From assembly GCA_016206515.1 (NCBI GenBank), contig JACQRN010000121.1:1-9764 (forward strand): DNA of 9,764 bases, written 5' to 3'. Within the stretch, counting starts at the first letter, position 1; every line of letters starts with the position of its first letter. The stretch comes from Planctomycetota bacterium (GTDB taxonomy: Bacteria; Planctomycetota; SBBH01; JACQRN01). The notes under the pieces are model-generated. The model saw only the letters and a program-made list of their open reading frames with translations. It had not been told where the DNA came from and ran no database searches. Below are positions 1 through 6,522 of this stretch, piece after piece. The position numbers and the translations under genes were made by a program.

Positions 1-812
1 CGCTACTTCAGATTCAGATTCGCACTCCCGATTTTCTTGAATTGATCCCGTGGGATAGATTTTCTTCAGTTTCTGAGGGGTGGATCTGCAGCCTGGGGCT
101 GGGATCATCCAAAATTGAAAGCGCTGAAGAAAATACGACAGTGTCGCTCGTGCCGCGCTTCGGGAGGGTTTTCGGGATTCCAATCTCTTACGAAAAGGGC
201 ACTTCCGAAAACGACTCGTTGCTTTTGAGCGAGCAGTACGGCGGCTACGTTCTCCTCTCGTCCGTTCTGATGAAGGAAGGCGGACGCCGTGTCGTGCGGG
301 ACCTGTTGACCAACGTCCTGGACCCCAAGCGGCTCCGTGCCGAGGAGGCATTGGACCTGTACGGCGCGCGCTGGACCATCGAGCGTCTCTTCTACGATTT
401 GAAGGAGGTCCTCAACCTCCACCGGTTCTACGCGGCCAGTCCGAATGCCGTCGCCATGCAGGTCTACGCGGCCGCCATCGTCCACACTGCGATGCGGATC
501 GCGCAGGGCAGGATCGCCGCCTCCGCGGGCGTCCCGCCGGAGGAGATCTCCACCGAGAAGCTGTTCCCCCGCGTGGCGTCCGCATCGCTCCTCCTGGTCC
601 ACGCCCAGCTCGGCTACCTCGCGACCTGCAAGGCGAATCCGGGACGCAAGCTGCGCGAGCCGATCTGGGGAAGGGAGCCGTTCGCGGCGACCACGCTTGC
701 CTCCGTCCGCGTCCACCAACGAAGCGAGAAACGAAGGAAGATGCGCTTCTGCAAATCCAGGCGTCGGTGGAAGTCTATGGCGCATATCTCGGGAAGCGGG
801 ATTTAAGTTGGC
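1..812 (+). mobile_element. Right part of an IS4-like insertion sequence; exact end not resolved
   Basis: The transposase fragment marks the inner and right-hand part of an insertion element. Host-like coding sequence (the VOC remnant) resumes by about 816, so the element's right border must lie between the transposase stop at 806 and roughly 815. That leaves almost no room for a normal terminal inverted repeat. Either the repeat overlaps the end of the transposase gene or the element was trimmed by deletion. The left end is outside the window, so the inverted repeats cannot be paired and target duplication cannot be checked. Confidence 0.5.
3..806 (+). CDS. IS4-family transposase, C-terminal part (5' end outside window)
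   Basis: This is the C-terminal part of a DDE transposase that would catalyse cut-and-paste movement of an insertion sequence. The frame is open from the left window edge; the first possible start inside is a TTG at 42, but coding-like sequence lies upstream, so the true start is probably off-window. Counting from the TTG, residues 107-121 carry the exact IS4 signature Y-(2)-R-(3)-E-(6)-K (Y107, R110, E114, K121, within LYGARWTIERLFYDLK). E114 is the third catalytic acid. The preceding segment GGYVLLSS matches the usual strand before this motif in the family. The last 30 residues are Arg/Lys-rich. The catalytic aspartates are not visible, so activity cannot be judged. The first 240 bases are visibly more A/T-rich than the rest of the window, which fits foreign origin. 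The stop abuts a broken VOC gene. Family assignment is firm; completeness is unknown. Confidence 0.85.
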   Translation, partial: LLQIQIRTPDFLELIPWDRFSSVSEGWICSLGLGSSKIESAEENTTVSLVPRFGRVFGIPISYEKGTSENDSLLLSEQYGGYVLLSSVLMKEGGRRVVRDLLTNVLDPKRLRAEEALDLYGARWTIERLFYDLKEVLNLHRFYAASPNAVAMQVYAAAIVHTAMRIAQGRIAASAGVPPEEISTEKLFPRVASASLLLVHAQLGYLATCKANPGRKLREPIWGREPFAATTLASVRVHQRSEKRRKMRFCKSRRRWKSMAHISGSGI

Positions 813-815
813 GGC

Positions 816-950
816 GATGAGATTGACCACCTTTACGAATCGCTTGCAGAGCGAGGTGTTTCATTCAACGGGCCGCCGGAAGACCGCCCTTACGGGAGGA
901 TCGCGACCTTCAAAGATCCGGATGGCTACTGTTTTGACCTCTGCGGTTGA
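816..950 (+). pseudogene. VOC-family (glyoxalase/bleomycin-resistance fold) gene, C-terminal remnant
   Basis: A 44-codon open stretch ends at the TGA 948-950. It reads as the last beta-alpha-beta unit of a vicinal-oxygen-chelate protein: DEIDHLYESLAERGV, then PPEDRPYGRIATFKDPDG, then a short YCFDL strand. The GxxATFxDPDGxxxxL pattern is typical of this superfamily. The usual metal-binding Glu before the final Leu is Asp here. No start codon with a ribosome binding site precedes it; an in-frame TAA (the transposase stop) sits only nine bases upstream, so about two thirds of the gene is missing. This is the expected result of an insertion or deletion at about 807-815. Substrate cannot be inferred from the fragment. 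VOC identity rests on motif recognition only. Confidence 0.7.
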
Positions 951-981
951 TAAGTGAGGCGTGTGACTGCCAGGATGTGAG

Positions 982-998
982 TCTCGGGCGGCCCGAGA
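982..998. other. Short perfect hairpin in the gap between convergent genes
   Basis: TCTCGGG and CCCGAGA form a 7-bp perfect stem around a CGG loop. It lies between the end of the VOC remnant (+) and the end of the kinase gene (-), where transcription from both sides converges. Neither strand has a T-run after the stem, so it is not a standard intrinsic terminator. It could be a factor-assisted terminator or a chance palindrome in GC-rich DNA. The rest of 951-1077 holds nothing I can name. Confidence 0.25.
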
Positions 999-1077
999 AA
1001 GAGGCTCGTAAAAGGGGCGAGGACGTCTGGGTACGGTTCAAACGAGCGCCAGTCGCCCCGACCGCTTTCGCCCTTCC

Positions 1078-2559
1078 CTACCGCAACGCCTCCGCCGCCT
1101 CGCGCAGCGTCTTGAGTTTTTCCGGCGGCCAAGCCGCGCCGTCGCGGTCGAGCCTCTCGCGCAGAGCGCCGATGTGCCCGCGCGCCTTCTCCTCCCACGG
1201 CGAGCCGGGGCTATCCGACAGGAGACGCGCGACCAGGGCGGCGTGCGCCTCCCGTGTCGCGAGCAGGAGGGGCTCCGGGGTCCGCCGCAACGGGAGGGGG
1301 CCCGACAACCGCCTGTAAAGCCCTTCGAGCCACGGGCGGTCGGCGGGGGCCGCGCAGGCGCCGCGCAGGCGGCGGGCCGCTTCGGGGAGGGGCGACTTCA
1401 AAAGAAGGCGCTCGATCTGGGCCCGCGGCAGGGCCGCGGGGGGAAGCCCGCGCGGAAGGGTGTCGTCCCGCGTGATCGCGACGAGGCCGGCGGCGCCCAG
1501 GAGGAACAGGACGGTCGCGAGGAGGACCCGCCTCGCGCGGGAGCTTCGTGCCGGGATCGGCGCGGACGGAACCGGCCTGGCGGGAGCCGACGGGGCCGGA
1601 GGCGGCGCGGCGTGGAGCGACGCGAGCGGGCGGCCCGGGGCCGTCGATCCGCGCGTAGGCGGCGCCGATACGGCCGACGCGGCGGCGGTCGCGCCGGACG
1701 CGCTCCCCCCGAGCGCCTCGGCGCCGAGCGCCTCCGCGAAGGCGCGGGTGGTCTGGAACCGCTCTGCCGGATCTTTCGCCATCGCGCGCCGCACAGCCGC
1801 GCGCAGAGGGACGGGGATGTCCTTGCGGTCCGCGGGAATCTCGGGCGGCGGATCCTGGATCTGCTTGCGCAAGACCGTGAGCGCCGTGGAGCCGGTGAAC
1901 GGAACCTTCCCGGTCAGGAGCTCGTACAGGACGATCCCGAGGGAGTAGAGGTCGCTGGCGGGGGTGAGCGGCTTCCCCTGCGCCTGCTCGGGGGACATGT
2001 ACTCGGGGGTCCCGAGGATCATCCCCTCGAGCGTCAGCGAGAGCTCGTCGGGCGCCTTCACGAGGCCGAAGTCCATCAGGATCACGCGGCGGTCCTCGGT
2101 CAGAAGGATGTTGGCGGTCTTGATGTCGCGGTGGATCAGGCCGTGCTTGTGGATCTCCCCGAGCGCCGCGCAGACGTGGCGCAGGATCCGCGCGGCGGTC
2201 TCGGGCGGGAACGCGCCGGACTTGCGCACGCGCTGCGAGAGGGTCCGCGCGCGGTGGTACTCCATCACGAACCACGGCTCGCGCGGGTCCGGGAACACCT
2301 CGTACACCTGGACGAGGTTCGGATGGGAGCACCGCGCGAGCCCCCGCGCCTCGCGGATGAACCGCTCGACCGCGTCTGGGGCGTCGCGGTGCCGCTCACC
2401 GAGGATCTTGAGCGCCACGCGCCTCTGCAACTTCGGGTCAAAGGCGAGGTAGACCGCCCCCATCCCCCCCTTCCCCAGGAGCGACTCGATCCGGTACCGG
2501 TCGCCGATGATCGTGCCGGGGGCGAGATCGCCCTTCCCCTTCGAGGGGTGCGCCGGCAT
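1078..2559 (-). CDS. Hanks-type Ser/Thr protein kinase with one membrane segment and periplasmic tail
   Basis: This encodes a transmembrane protein kinase (493 aa) that should phosphorylate Ser/Thr residues on itself and partner proteins. The kinase domain spans about residues 22-280 and has all key elements: glycine loop GKGGMG (29-34), ATP-binding Lys51 in VALK, helix-C Glu70, HRDIKTAN (143-150, catalytic D145), DFG (163-165), the GTPEYMSPEQ activation segment end (182-191), D203 and R267. A Pro/Ala/Ser-rich linker (about 285-343) leads to one hydrophobic helix (345-362), preceded by SSRARR, so the kinase is cytoplasmic. About 130 residues lie outside; they look helical and contain no PASTA or other sensor domain I know. 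I chose ATG 2559 because sequence upstream is 7-bp repeat DNA and the conserved domain begins shortly after this Met; a GGGGAG lies 10 bases before it. A start at 2697 is possible but would translate the repeat. It lies 217 bases after the FHA activator, on the same strand. Confidence 0.95.
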   Translation of the reverse strand: MPAHPSKGKGDLAPGTIIGDRYRIESLLGKGGMGAVYLAFDPKLQRRVALKILGERHRDAPDAVERFIREARGLARCSHPNLVQVYEVFPDPREPWFVMEYHRARTLSQRVRKSGAFPPETAARILRHVCAALGEIHKHGLIHRDIKTANILLTEDRRVILMDFGLVKAPDELSLTLEGMILGTPEYMSPEQAQGKPLTPASDLYSLGIVLYELLTGKVPFTGSTALTVLRKQIQDPPPEIPADRKDIPVPLRAAVRRAMAKDPAERFQTTRAFAEALGAEALGGSASGATAAASAVSAPPTRGSTAPGRPLASLHAAPPPAPSAPARPVPSAPIPARSSRARRVLLATVLFLLGAAGLVAITRDDTLPRGLPPAALPRAQIERLLLKSPLPEAARRLRGACAAPADRPWLEGLYRRLSGPLPLRRTPEPLLLATREAHAALVARLLSDSPGSPWEEKARGHIGALRERLDRDGAAWPPEKLKTLREAAEALR

Positions 2560-2569
2560 CAGCGATGCG

Positions 2570-2575
2570 CTCCCC
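2570..2575 (-). promoter_or_regulatory. Likely ribosome binding site of the kinase gene
   Basis: On the minus strand GGGGAG stands 10 bases before ATG 2559. It is the only purine-rich Shine-Dalgarno-like stretch near the start and supports 2559 over the earlier in-frame ATGs. It overlaps the first unit of the heptad repeat, so part of the match may be repeat-derived. Confidence 0.4.
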
Positions 2576-2743
2576 GCGCACCGCGCACCGCAGACCGCGG
2601 TCCGCGTAACCACGTGCCGCGTACCGTGCCCCGCCATCCGCAACCCGCACCCCGCGCAACCGCGTGCCGCGTACCGCAGACCGTCCATCGCGGCCACGCG
2701 GCTACGCGGCTACGCGGCACGCGGATGCGGAATGCGGAATGCG
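2572..2743. repeat. Degenerate 7-bp tandem repeat, two arms in opposite orientation
   Basis: A CCG (or near-CCG) core recurs at a 7-base spacing on the plus strand. The third base of the core falls at 2576, 2583, 2590, 2597, 2604, a degenerate unit at 2612, then 2619, 2626, 2633, 2640, 2647, 2654, and after one more 1-base slip 2662, 2669, 2676, 2683, 2690. That is about 17 CCGCNNN units. From 2691 the motif flips to GCGGNNN with cores starting at 2691, 2699, 2707, 2715, 2722, 2728, 2735, 2742 (spacing 6-8). A 14-base word, CGTGCCGCGTACCG, occurs exactly at 2613 and 2663. The two arms are roughly complementary and could fold together. The array fills most of the spacer between the FHA activator and the kinase gene. 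I see no promoter or gene in it. Confidence 0.8.
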
Positions 2744-2776
2744 ACGACCTCCGTTCCCCGCGCCCCGGCCCCCGCA

Positions 2777-4774
2777 TCAGGGCTTTTCCTCGATCCCGTA
2801 CTTCTTCATCTTGGCGTAGAGGGTGCTCCGGTCGATCCCGAGCATCTGCGCAGCCTTCGCCTTGTTCCCGCCGGCGGCCGCCAGGGCGCGAGAGAGGTGC
2901 CAGCTCTCAAGGTCCTCCATCTTCCAGCTCCCGGGGAGATCCTGCGGCCCCAGCGCGTCGGGAGACGGGGGGACCAGGAGCGCGTCGGGGAAGTCGGCCC
3001 CGCGAAGGGAACGACGCGGCGACTCGACAAGCACGCGCTCCAGGACGTTGCGCAGCTCGCGGACGTTCCCGGGCCAGGGGTGGCGGCGGAGCCGCTCGAG
3101 GGCGGACGGCTCCAGGGCCGGGACCGGCCGGCCGATCTCGGCGGCGAGCAGCCGGAGGAAATGCTCGGCGAGGGGACCGACATCCTCCGGACGCTCCCGC
3201 AGGGGAGGGAGCGTCACCGACAGGACATGGAGGCGGTAGAACAGGTCTTCACGAAAACGCCCCTCCTTCACCGCGGCGAGGAGATCGTTGCGCGAGGCGC
3301 TGACGAGGCGGACGTCCACGGGGCGCTCGGCGGTATCCCCGACGCGGCGGATGCAGGCGTGCTCCAGCGCCCGCAGAAGCGTCGCCTGGCACGGGGCGGG
3401 AAGGTCCCCGACCTCATCGAGGAAGAGAGTCCCGCCGGAGGCCGCCTCGAACCGCCCGGCGCGGTCCTCGACCGCCCCGGTGAAGGCGCCGCGGACGTGG
3501 CCGAACAGCTCCCCCTCGATGAGGTCCGGCACGATCGCCCCGCACGAGACCACCTCGAAGGGGAAGCGCGCGCGACGGGAGGCGGAATGGATCGCGCGCG
3601 CGACGAGTTCCTTCCCCGTGCCGCTCTCCCCAGTAAGGAGGATGGGCGCGTCCGTGGGCCCCGCACGGTCGACGAAGGCGAGCACCTCGCGCAGGCGCGG
3701 GGAGTCCCCGACGATCCGGAAGCGGCGCTCCGCGTCGCGCGCGAAGTGGTCGACCTCGCGGCTCATCCGGTCGAGCTCCTCCTGCGCGCGCAGGGCGTCG
3801 GAGGCGACCGCCCCGAACGCCATCAGGAACTCCAGCTCGGAGCGGGTGAACGCCTCAGCGCTCCCGAGGCGGTCCGCGTAGAGCCCCCCGCGCGGGACGT
3901 CCCCGCGCATCAGCGGCGCAGCCATCGCGGTCGACAGACCACCGAGCGCCACGCTCGGGCGGTCCGCGAACCGGTCGTCGGACTCCGGCCGGCGCGAGAG
4001 CACCGCGACGCGCTGCGAGACGGCGCGCTCGACGATCCCACGCGGCACCGGCTGCGGGCGGACGCCTGGGCCCTCGGGGACGGGGGACGCCGGAACCTCC
4101 TCGGCCGGAACCGGCTGCAACGTCCCGTCCGGGGAACGCAGGAACGCGACGACCCGGTCGGCGGAGAGCAACTCGCGCACCCTCGCGCACGCCAGGCGAA
4201 GGAGGTCCGCGGTGGTCGCGCAGGAGGCCGCCGTCCGCGCGAAGTCGACCAGTTCCACGAGCCGCTCGTGCGCCTGGCGCAGGGCCTCCGTGGAGATGCC
4301 CGCGGCGCCTTCCCGCTCCCCGCCCGCCGGCACGGACGCCTCCCGCTCGCGCCGCAGCAGCCGCAGTTGCGTGCTGTCGAGCGTCTCGGTGATCGGCGGG
4401 GCATCATCCGTCCCGCCCAGGGCGTCGTCTGGTTCGCCCGCGCCCTCGCCGGCCACCCCCGCGCCGGCAGGCGCCTCCTCCGACAGGAACCGCAGCCGCG
4501 TCGAGCCGACCTCCAGGATATCGAGGTGCGTGAGCGCGGCCTCGCGCACCGCCTTGCCGTTGAGGCGCGTCCCGTTGCGGCTCCCCTCGTCGCGCACGCG
4601 CCAGGACGCCCCGTCGCGCGCGAGCGTCACATGGTGCCGCGACGCCTTCGTGTCGGGAAGCGTGATCCCCCCGGGCGGGGAGCGGCCGATCGGGACCTCT
4701 TTCCCATCGAGGGGATGCCGCGTCCCCTGCCCCGGGCCGGTGAGGACCACGAGCCACGCGGCGCGCCCCGTCAC
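2777..4774 (-). CDS. FHA-GAF-sigma54 activator (AAA+) with Fis-type HTH
   Basis: This 665-aa cytoplasmic protein should activate sigma54 (RpoN) promoters by ATP-driven remodelling of the closed complex. Domains in order: FHA (about 1-100), with GRS at 30-32, SRHH at 45-48 and SRNGTRLNG at 65-73, the loops that bind phosphothreonine; an acidic/Pro linker (100-160); a GAF-type sensor (about 170-330); AAA+ core with Walker A GESGTGKE (382-389), sigma54-contacting GAFTGA (429-434), Walker B GGTLFLDE (447-454), and the WPGNVREL sensor II motif (567-574); Fis-type helix-turn-helix at about 622-662 (NKAKAAQMLGIDRSTLYAKM). Every ATPase and sigma54-contact motif is intact, so it should work. There is no receiver domain: the input is probably a phosphorylated protein via FHA plus a GAF ligand. 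The GTG start overlaps the stop of the upstream SCO gene by four bases (GTGA), indicating translational coupling. The kinase gene downstream is the natural candidate partner. Its target promoter is not identified. Confidence 0.95.
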   Translation of the reverse strand: MTGRAAWLVVLTGPGQGTRHPLDGKEVPIGRSPPGGITLPDTKASRHHVTLARDGASWRVRDEGSRNGTRLNGKAVREAALTHLDILEVGSTRLRFLSEEAPAGAGVAGEGAGEPDDALGGTDDAPPITETLDSTQLRLLRREREASVPAGGEREGAAGISTEALRQAHERLVELVDFARTAASCATTADLLRLACARVRELLSADRVVAFLRSPDGTLQPVPAEEVPASPVPEGPGVRPQPVPRGIVERAVSQRVAVLSRRPESDDRFADRPSVALGGLSTAMAAPLMRGDVPRGGLYADRLGSAEAFTRSELEFLMAFGAVASDALRAQEELDRMSREVDHFARDAERRFRIVGDSPRLREVLAFVDRAGPTDAPILLTGESGTGKELVARAIHSASRRARFPFEVVSCGAIVPDLIEGELFGHVRGAFTGAVEDRAGRFEAASGGTLFLDEVGDLPAPCQATLLRALEHACIRRVGDTAERPVDVRLVSASRNDLLAAVKEGRFREDLFYRLHVLSVTLPPLRERPEDVGPLAEHFLRLLAAEIGRPVPALEPSALERLRRHPWPGNVRELRNVLERVLVESPRRSLRGADFPDALLVPPSPDALGPQDLPGSWKMEDLESWHLSRALAAAGGNKAKAAQMLGIDRSTLYAKMKKYGIEEKP

Positions 4775-5379
4775 GGCCCCCCCTCAGCGCGCAGCAGGGC
4801 GCGCAGGTCGGAGCGCAGGGCGGCGAACGCCGCCGCGTCGGTCCCGTCGTAGTAGCCGCGGATGCGGAAGAGCGCGTCGACGAGGACGAACCGCGTGCTG
4901 TGGAGCGTGACATCCTCGGTCCCGCCCAGCTTGAACCCGTCGCGCGCCAGGGCGTGGACCGCCTCCTTCTCCCCGGTCGCGAAGACCCACCGCTCCGGGT
5001 CCGCACGGACCCGCGCGGCGAATGCGGCGAGGATCCGGGGCGTGTCGTAGTCCGGGTCGACCGTCACGGAGACGAGCCGCACGCCCCGCTCGGCGCGGAA
5101 CTCCTCCTGGAGATCCGCCATCCTGCCGCACAACACGGGGCAGGGGCCGCCACACCGCGTAAAAATGAAGCTCGCCACCCATACGGACCCCTTCACGGAG
5201 CCGTCGGTGAACGGGTTCCCCGCCGTATCGACGAGGGAGAACCCCGGGAGAGTTCCGTACACCGCCAGGTACCCGAGCCCACCGCCAGAGGGGCCCACGA
5301 CCGGGACATCGCCCAGGCGCGCCCGGAGGACCAGGACGCCGAGGGCGAGGATCACGATCACGGGCAGGGACTTTCGCAC
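4771..5379 (-). CDS. SCO1/SenC-type membrane-anchored copper chaperone or thiol protein
   Basis: SCO proteins are membrane-tethered thioredoxin-fold proteins outside the cytoplasm; they deliver copper to the CuA centre of cytochrome oxidase or act in thiol redox. Starting at GTG 5379 the protein has 202 aa, with one N-terminal hydrophobic helix (about 6-19) as anchor and no lipobox. The domain follows: FTRCGGPCP with C76 and C80 (CxxxCP), SVTVDPDYDTP (104-114), and the conserved copper-ligand His160 in TLHSTRFVLVD, then IRGYYDG. All three copper ligands are present. An extra Cys84 lies four residues after C80. The start is uncertain: no Shine-Dalgarno precedes the GTG, and an in-frame GTG at 5439 would add 20 residues and overlap the divergent gene; 5379 places the basic residue directly before the helix. 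Its stop overlaps the start of the FHA activator. No oxidase genes are nearby, so a redox- or copper-sensing role linked to the regulator is possible but unproven. Confidence 0.9.
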   Translation of the reverse strand: MRKSLPVIVILALGVLVLRARLGDVPVVGPSGGGLGYLAVYGTLPGFSLVDTAGNPFTDGSVKGSVWVASFIFTRCGGPCPVLCGRMADLQEEFRAERGVRLVSVTVDPDYDTPRILAAFAARVRADPERWVFATGEKEAVHALARDGFKLGGTEDVTLHSTRFVLVDALFRIRGYYDGTDAAAFAALRSDLRALLRAEGGP

Positions 5380-5424
5380 GGGGGTGGGGCGCTCGGCGGT
5401 CCATCCTACTACGATGGGAACGGG
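5380..5424. promoter_or_regulatory. 45-base divergent spacer, probable site of two start regions
   Basis: The SCO-activator genes (-) and the glycosyltransferase genes (+) diverge from here. The spacer is too short to hold two complete non-overlapping promoters, so at least one promoter must reach into a neighbouring coding region. A TACGAT (5410-5415) resembles a -10 box but lies only about ten bases before ATG 5425, which would make that transcript nearly leaderless. I see no sigma54-type GG-N10-GC element or operator-like palindrome. Confidence 0.3.
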
Positions 5425-6501
5425 ATGCTCTCCCCCCACGAGAACCGCATCGCCCTGGTCCGGCTCTCCGCGCTCGGGGATGTCGTCGCGACGATCCATG
5501 CGGCGCACGCGATCCGCGCGGCGCGGCGCGACGCGCGCATCACCTGGATCGTCGACCCCGGCGGGGCGGAGCTCCTGCGCGGAAACCCGGCGATCGAGGA
5601 GGTGCGCGTCTTCCCACGCCGGGAGGGACCGGGGGCGTGGCAGAGGTTCCTGCTCGACCTGCGGGCGCGCCCGTTCGACGTGGCGCTTGACCTCCACGGG
5701 AACCTCCGCAGCGGGATCGCGACGTGGGCGACCGGCGCCCGCCGGCGGCTCGGGTTCGCGCCGCCCCTCTCCCGCGAGGGGAACCGGTTCTTCCTGACCG
5801 ACCGCGTCGCCCCGGGCGCCGGGTCCGTCCACCGCAGGGCGCGCGTCGACGCCGTCCTGGCGGCGCTCGGCGTCCCCCCGTACGCGGGGACGGTCTGGCT
5901 CCCGGATGAGCCGGGCCCTCGCGAGGAGGTGAACGCGTTCCTCCGGGAGAGGCACCCCGGCCGCTGGATCCTGTTCCAACCGGGGGCGAGCCGGTTGGGG
6001 GATTACAAGCGCTGGCCGGAGGAGCGGTACGTCGAGCTGGGGCGCCGGGTGGCCGCCTCGGGGCTCGGCGTCGTCGTGCACGGAGGCCCGGGCGAGGAGG
6101 CGCTCGTCGCGCGCATCGCCGGGGCGATCCGTGCGCGACTCGAACCCGGCGCGGCCGGGACCGGCGCCGCCCCCGTGTCGGACAAGACGGCGGGCTGGGG
6201 GATCCACCACCTCCTGGCGCTCCTGCGCCGGTGCGCCGCGATCGTCTGCGCGGACACCGCACCCCTGCAACTGGCCGACGCCCTCGGGGTCCCGTCGGTC
6301 GGAATCTTCGGACCGAAGGACCCGGCGGTGTACGGCCCGGCCGGGCCGCGATCCGCGACGCTCTATGCCGGCGTCCCGTGCTCCCCCTGCCGGCACCGCC
6401 TCTGCGACCACCGCGAGTGCCTGATGGCGGTCGGCGTGGAGGAGGTCGAGCGGACACTCCGGCGCCTGCTGGGGGGTACACTCGATAGTTGCCATGCATA
6501 G
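5425..6501 (+). CDS. Glycosyltransferase family 9, ADP-heptose:LPS heptosyltransferase type
   Basis: Family 9 enzymes transfer heptose (or related sugars) from ADP-heptose to the lipopolysaccharide core at the inner face of the inner membrane. The 358-aa protein has the usual family length and two Rossmann halves. The N-terminal half opens with IALVRLSALGDVVATIH (9-25; D19 is at the catalytic-base position) and contains VALDLHGNLRS (86-96). The C-terminal half contains ILFQPGAS (182-189), KRWPEERY (195-202), VVVHGGPGEE (216-225) and the nucleotide-sugar motif ADTAPLQLADALGVPSVGIFGP (start 276, D277). In heptosyltransferases this motif usually reads DTGPMHLA; here Ala replaces Gly and Gln replaces His, so acceptor or donor may differ. 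A Cys cluster (C319, C322, C327, C332) matches one found in WaaF/WaaC-like members. ATG 5425 is the first in-frame start before the conserved strand; GGGAACGGG upstream is only a weak ribosome site. The HEAT/hydrolase gene follows after 21 bases, so they may be co-transcribed. Confidence 0.93.
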   Translation: MLSPHENRIALVRLSALGDVVATIHAAHAIRAARRDARITWIVDPGGAELLRGNPAIEEVRVFPRREGPGAWQRFLLDLRARPFDVALDLHGNLRSGIATWATGARRRLGFAPPLSREGNRFFLTDRVAPGAGSVHRRARVDAVLAALGVPPYAGTVWLPDEPGPREEVNAFLRERHPGRWILFQPGASRLGDYKRWPEERYVELGRRVAASGLGVVVHGGPGEEALVARIAGAIRARLEPGAAGTGAAPVSDKTAGWGIHHLLALLRRCAAIVCADTAPLQLADALGVPSVGIFGPKDPAVYGPAGPRSATLYAGVPCSPCRHRLCDHRECLMAVGVEEVERTLRRLLGGTLDSCHA

Positions 6502-6522
6502 ACCCGTTGCAAAACGTTTCCG

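Noticed and set aside
734..820. Alternative C-terminus for the transposase in another frame (KEDALLQIQ ... LSWRR)
   Set aside because: It reads smoothly and could mean a frameshift near 730, but the annotated frame also ends in a reasonable basic tail and I have no alignment to decide.
105..830. Minus-strand open frame opposite the transposase
   Set aside because: The plus strand carries the exact IS4 YREK signature; the minus product is low-complexity Arg/Gly/Asp-rich.
982..998. Hairpin as a normal intrinsic terminator for the kinase gene
   Set aside because: No T-run follows the stem on either strand.
2560..2697. N-terminal extension of the kinase to 539 residues from ATG 2697
   Set aside because: The added 46 residues are translated heptad repeat, with no ribosome site, and precede a normal kinase N-terminus with its own upstream GGGGAG.
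2572..2743. CRISPR array or coding repeat
   Set aside because: Units are seven bases with no spacers of CRISPR size, and the period does not keep a reading frame.
1174..3303. Plus-strand open frame of 709 codons opposite the kinase and activator
   Set aside because: Its product is Arg/Gly-rich with no domain, and the opposite strand carries complete kinase and activator motifs. Such frames arise from G/C-biased third codon positions.
2507..4852. Plus-strand open frame of 781 codons opposite the activator
   Set aside because: It is antisense to intact FHA, GAF, AAA+ and HTH motifs, crosses the heptad array and has no ribosome site or recognisable domain.
5380..5424. Sigma54 promoter autoregulating the activator operon
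   Set aside because: No GG-N10-GC element was found in the divergent spacer on either strand.
5380..6495. Upstream in-frame extension of the SCO protein to 574 residues
   Set aside because: The extra part is antisense to the glycosyltransferase, is Arg/Pro-rich, and would place the membrane anchor in the middle of the protein.
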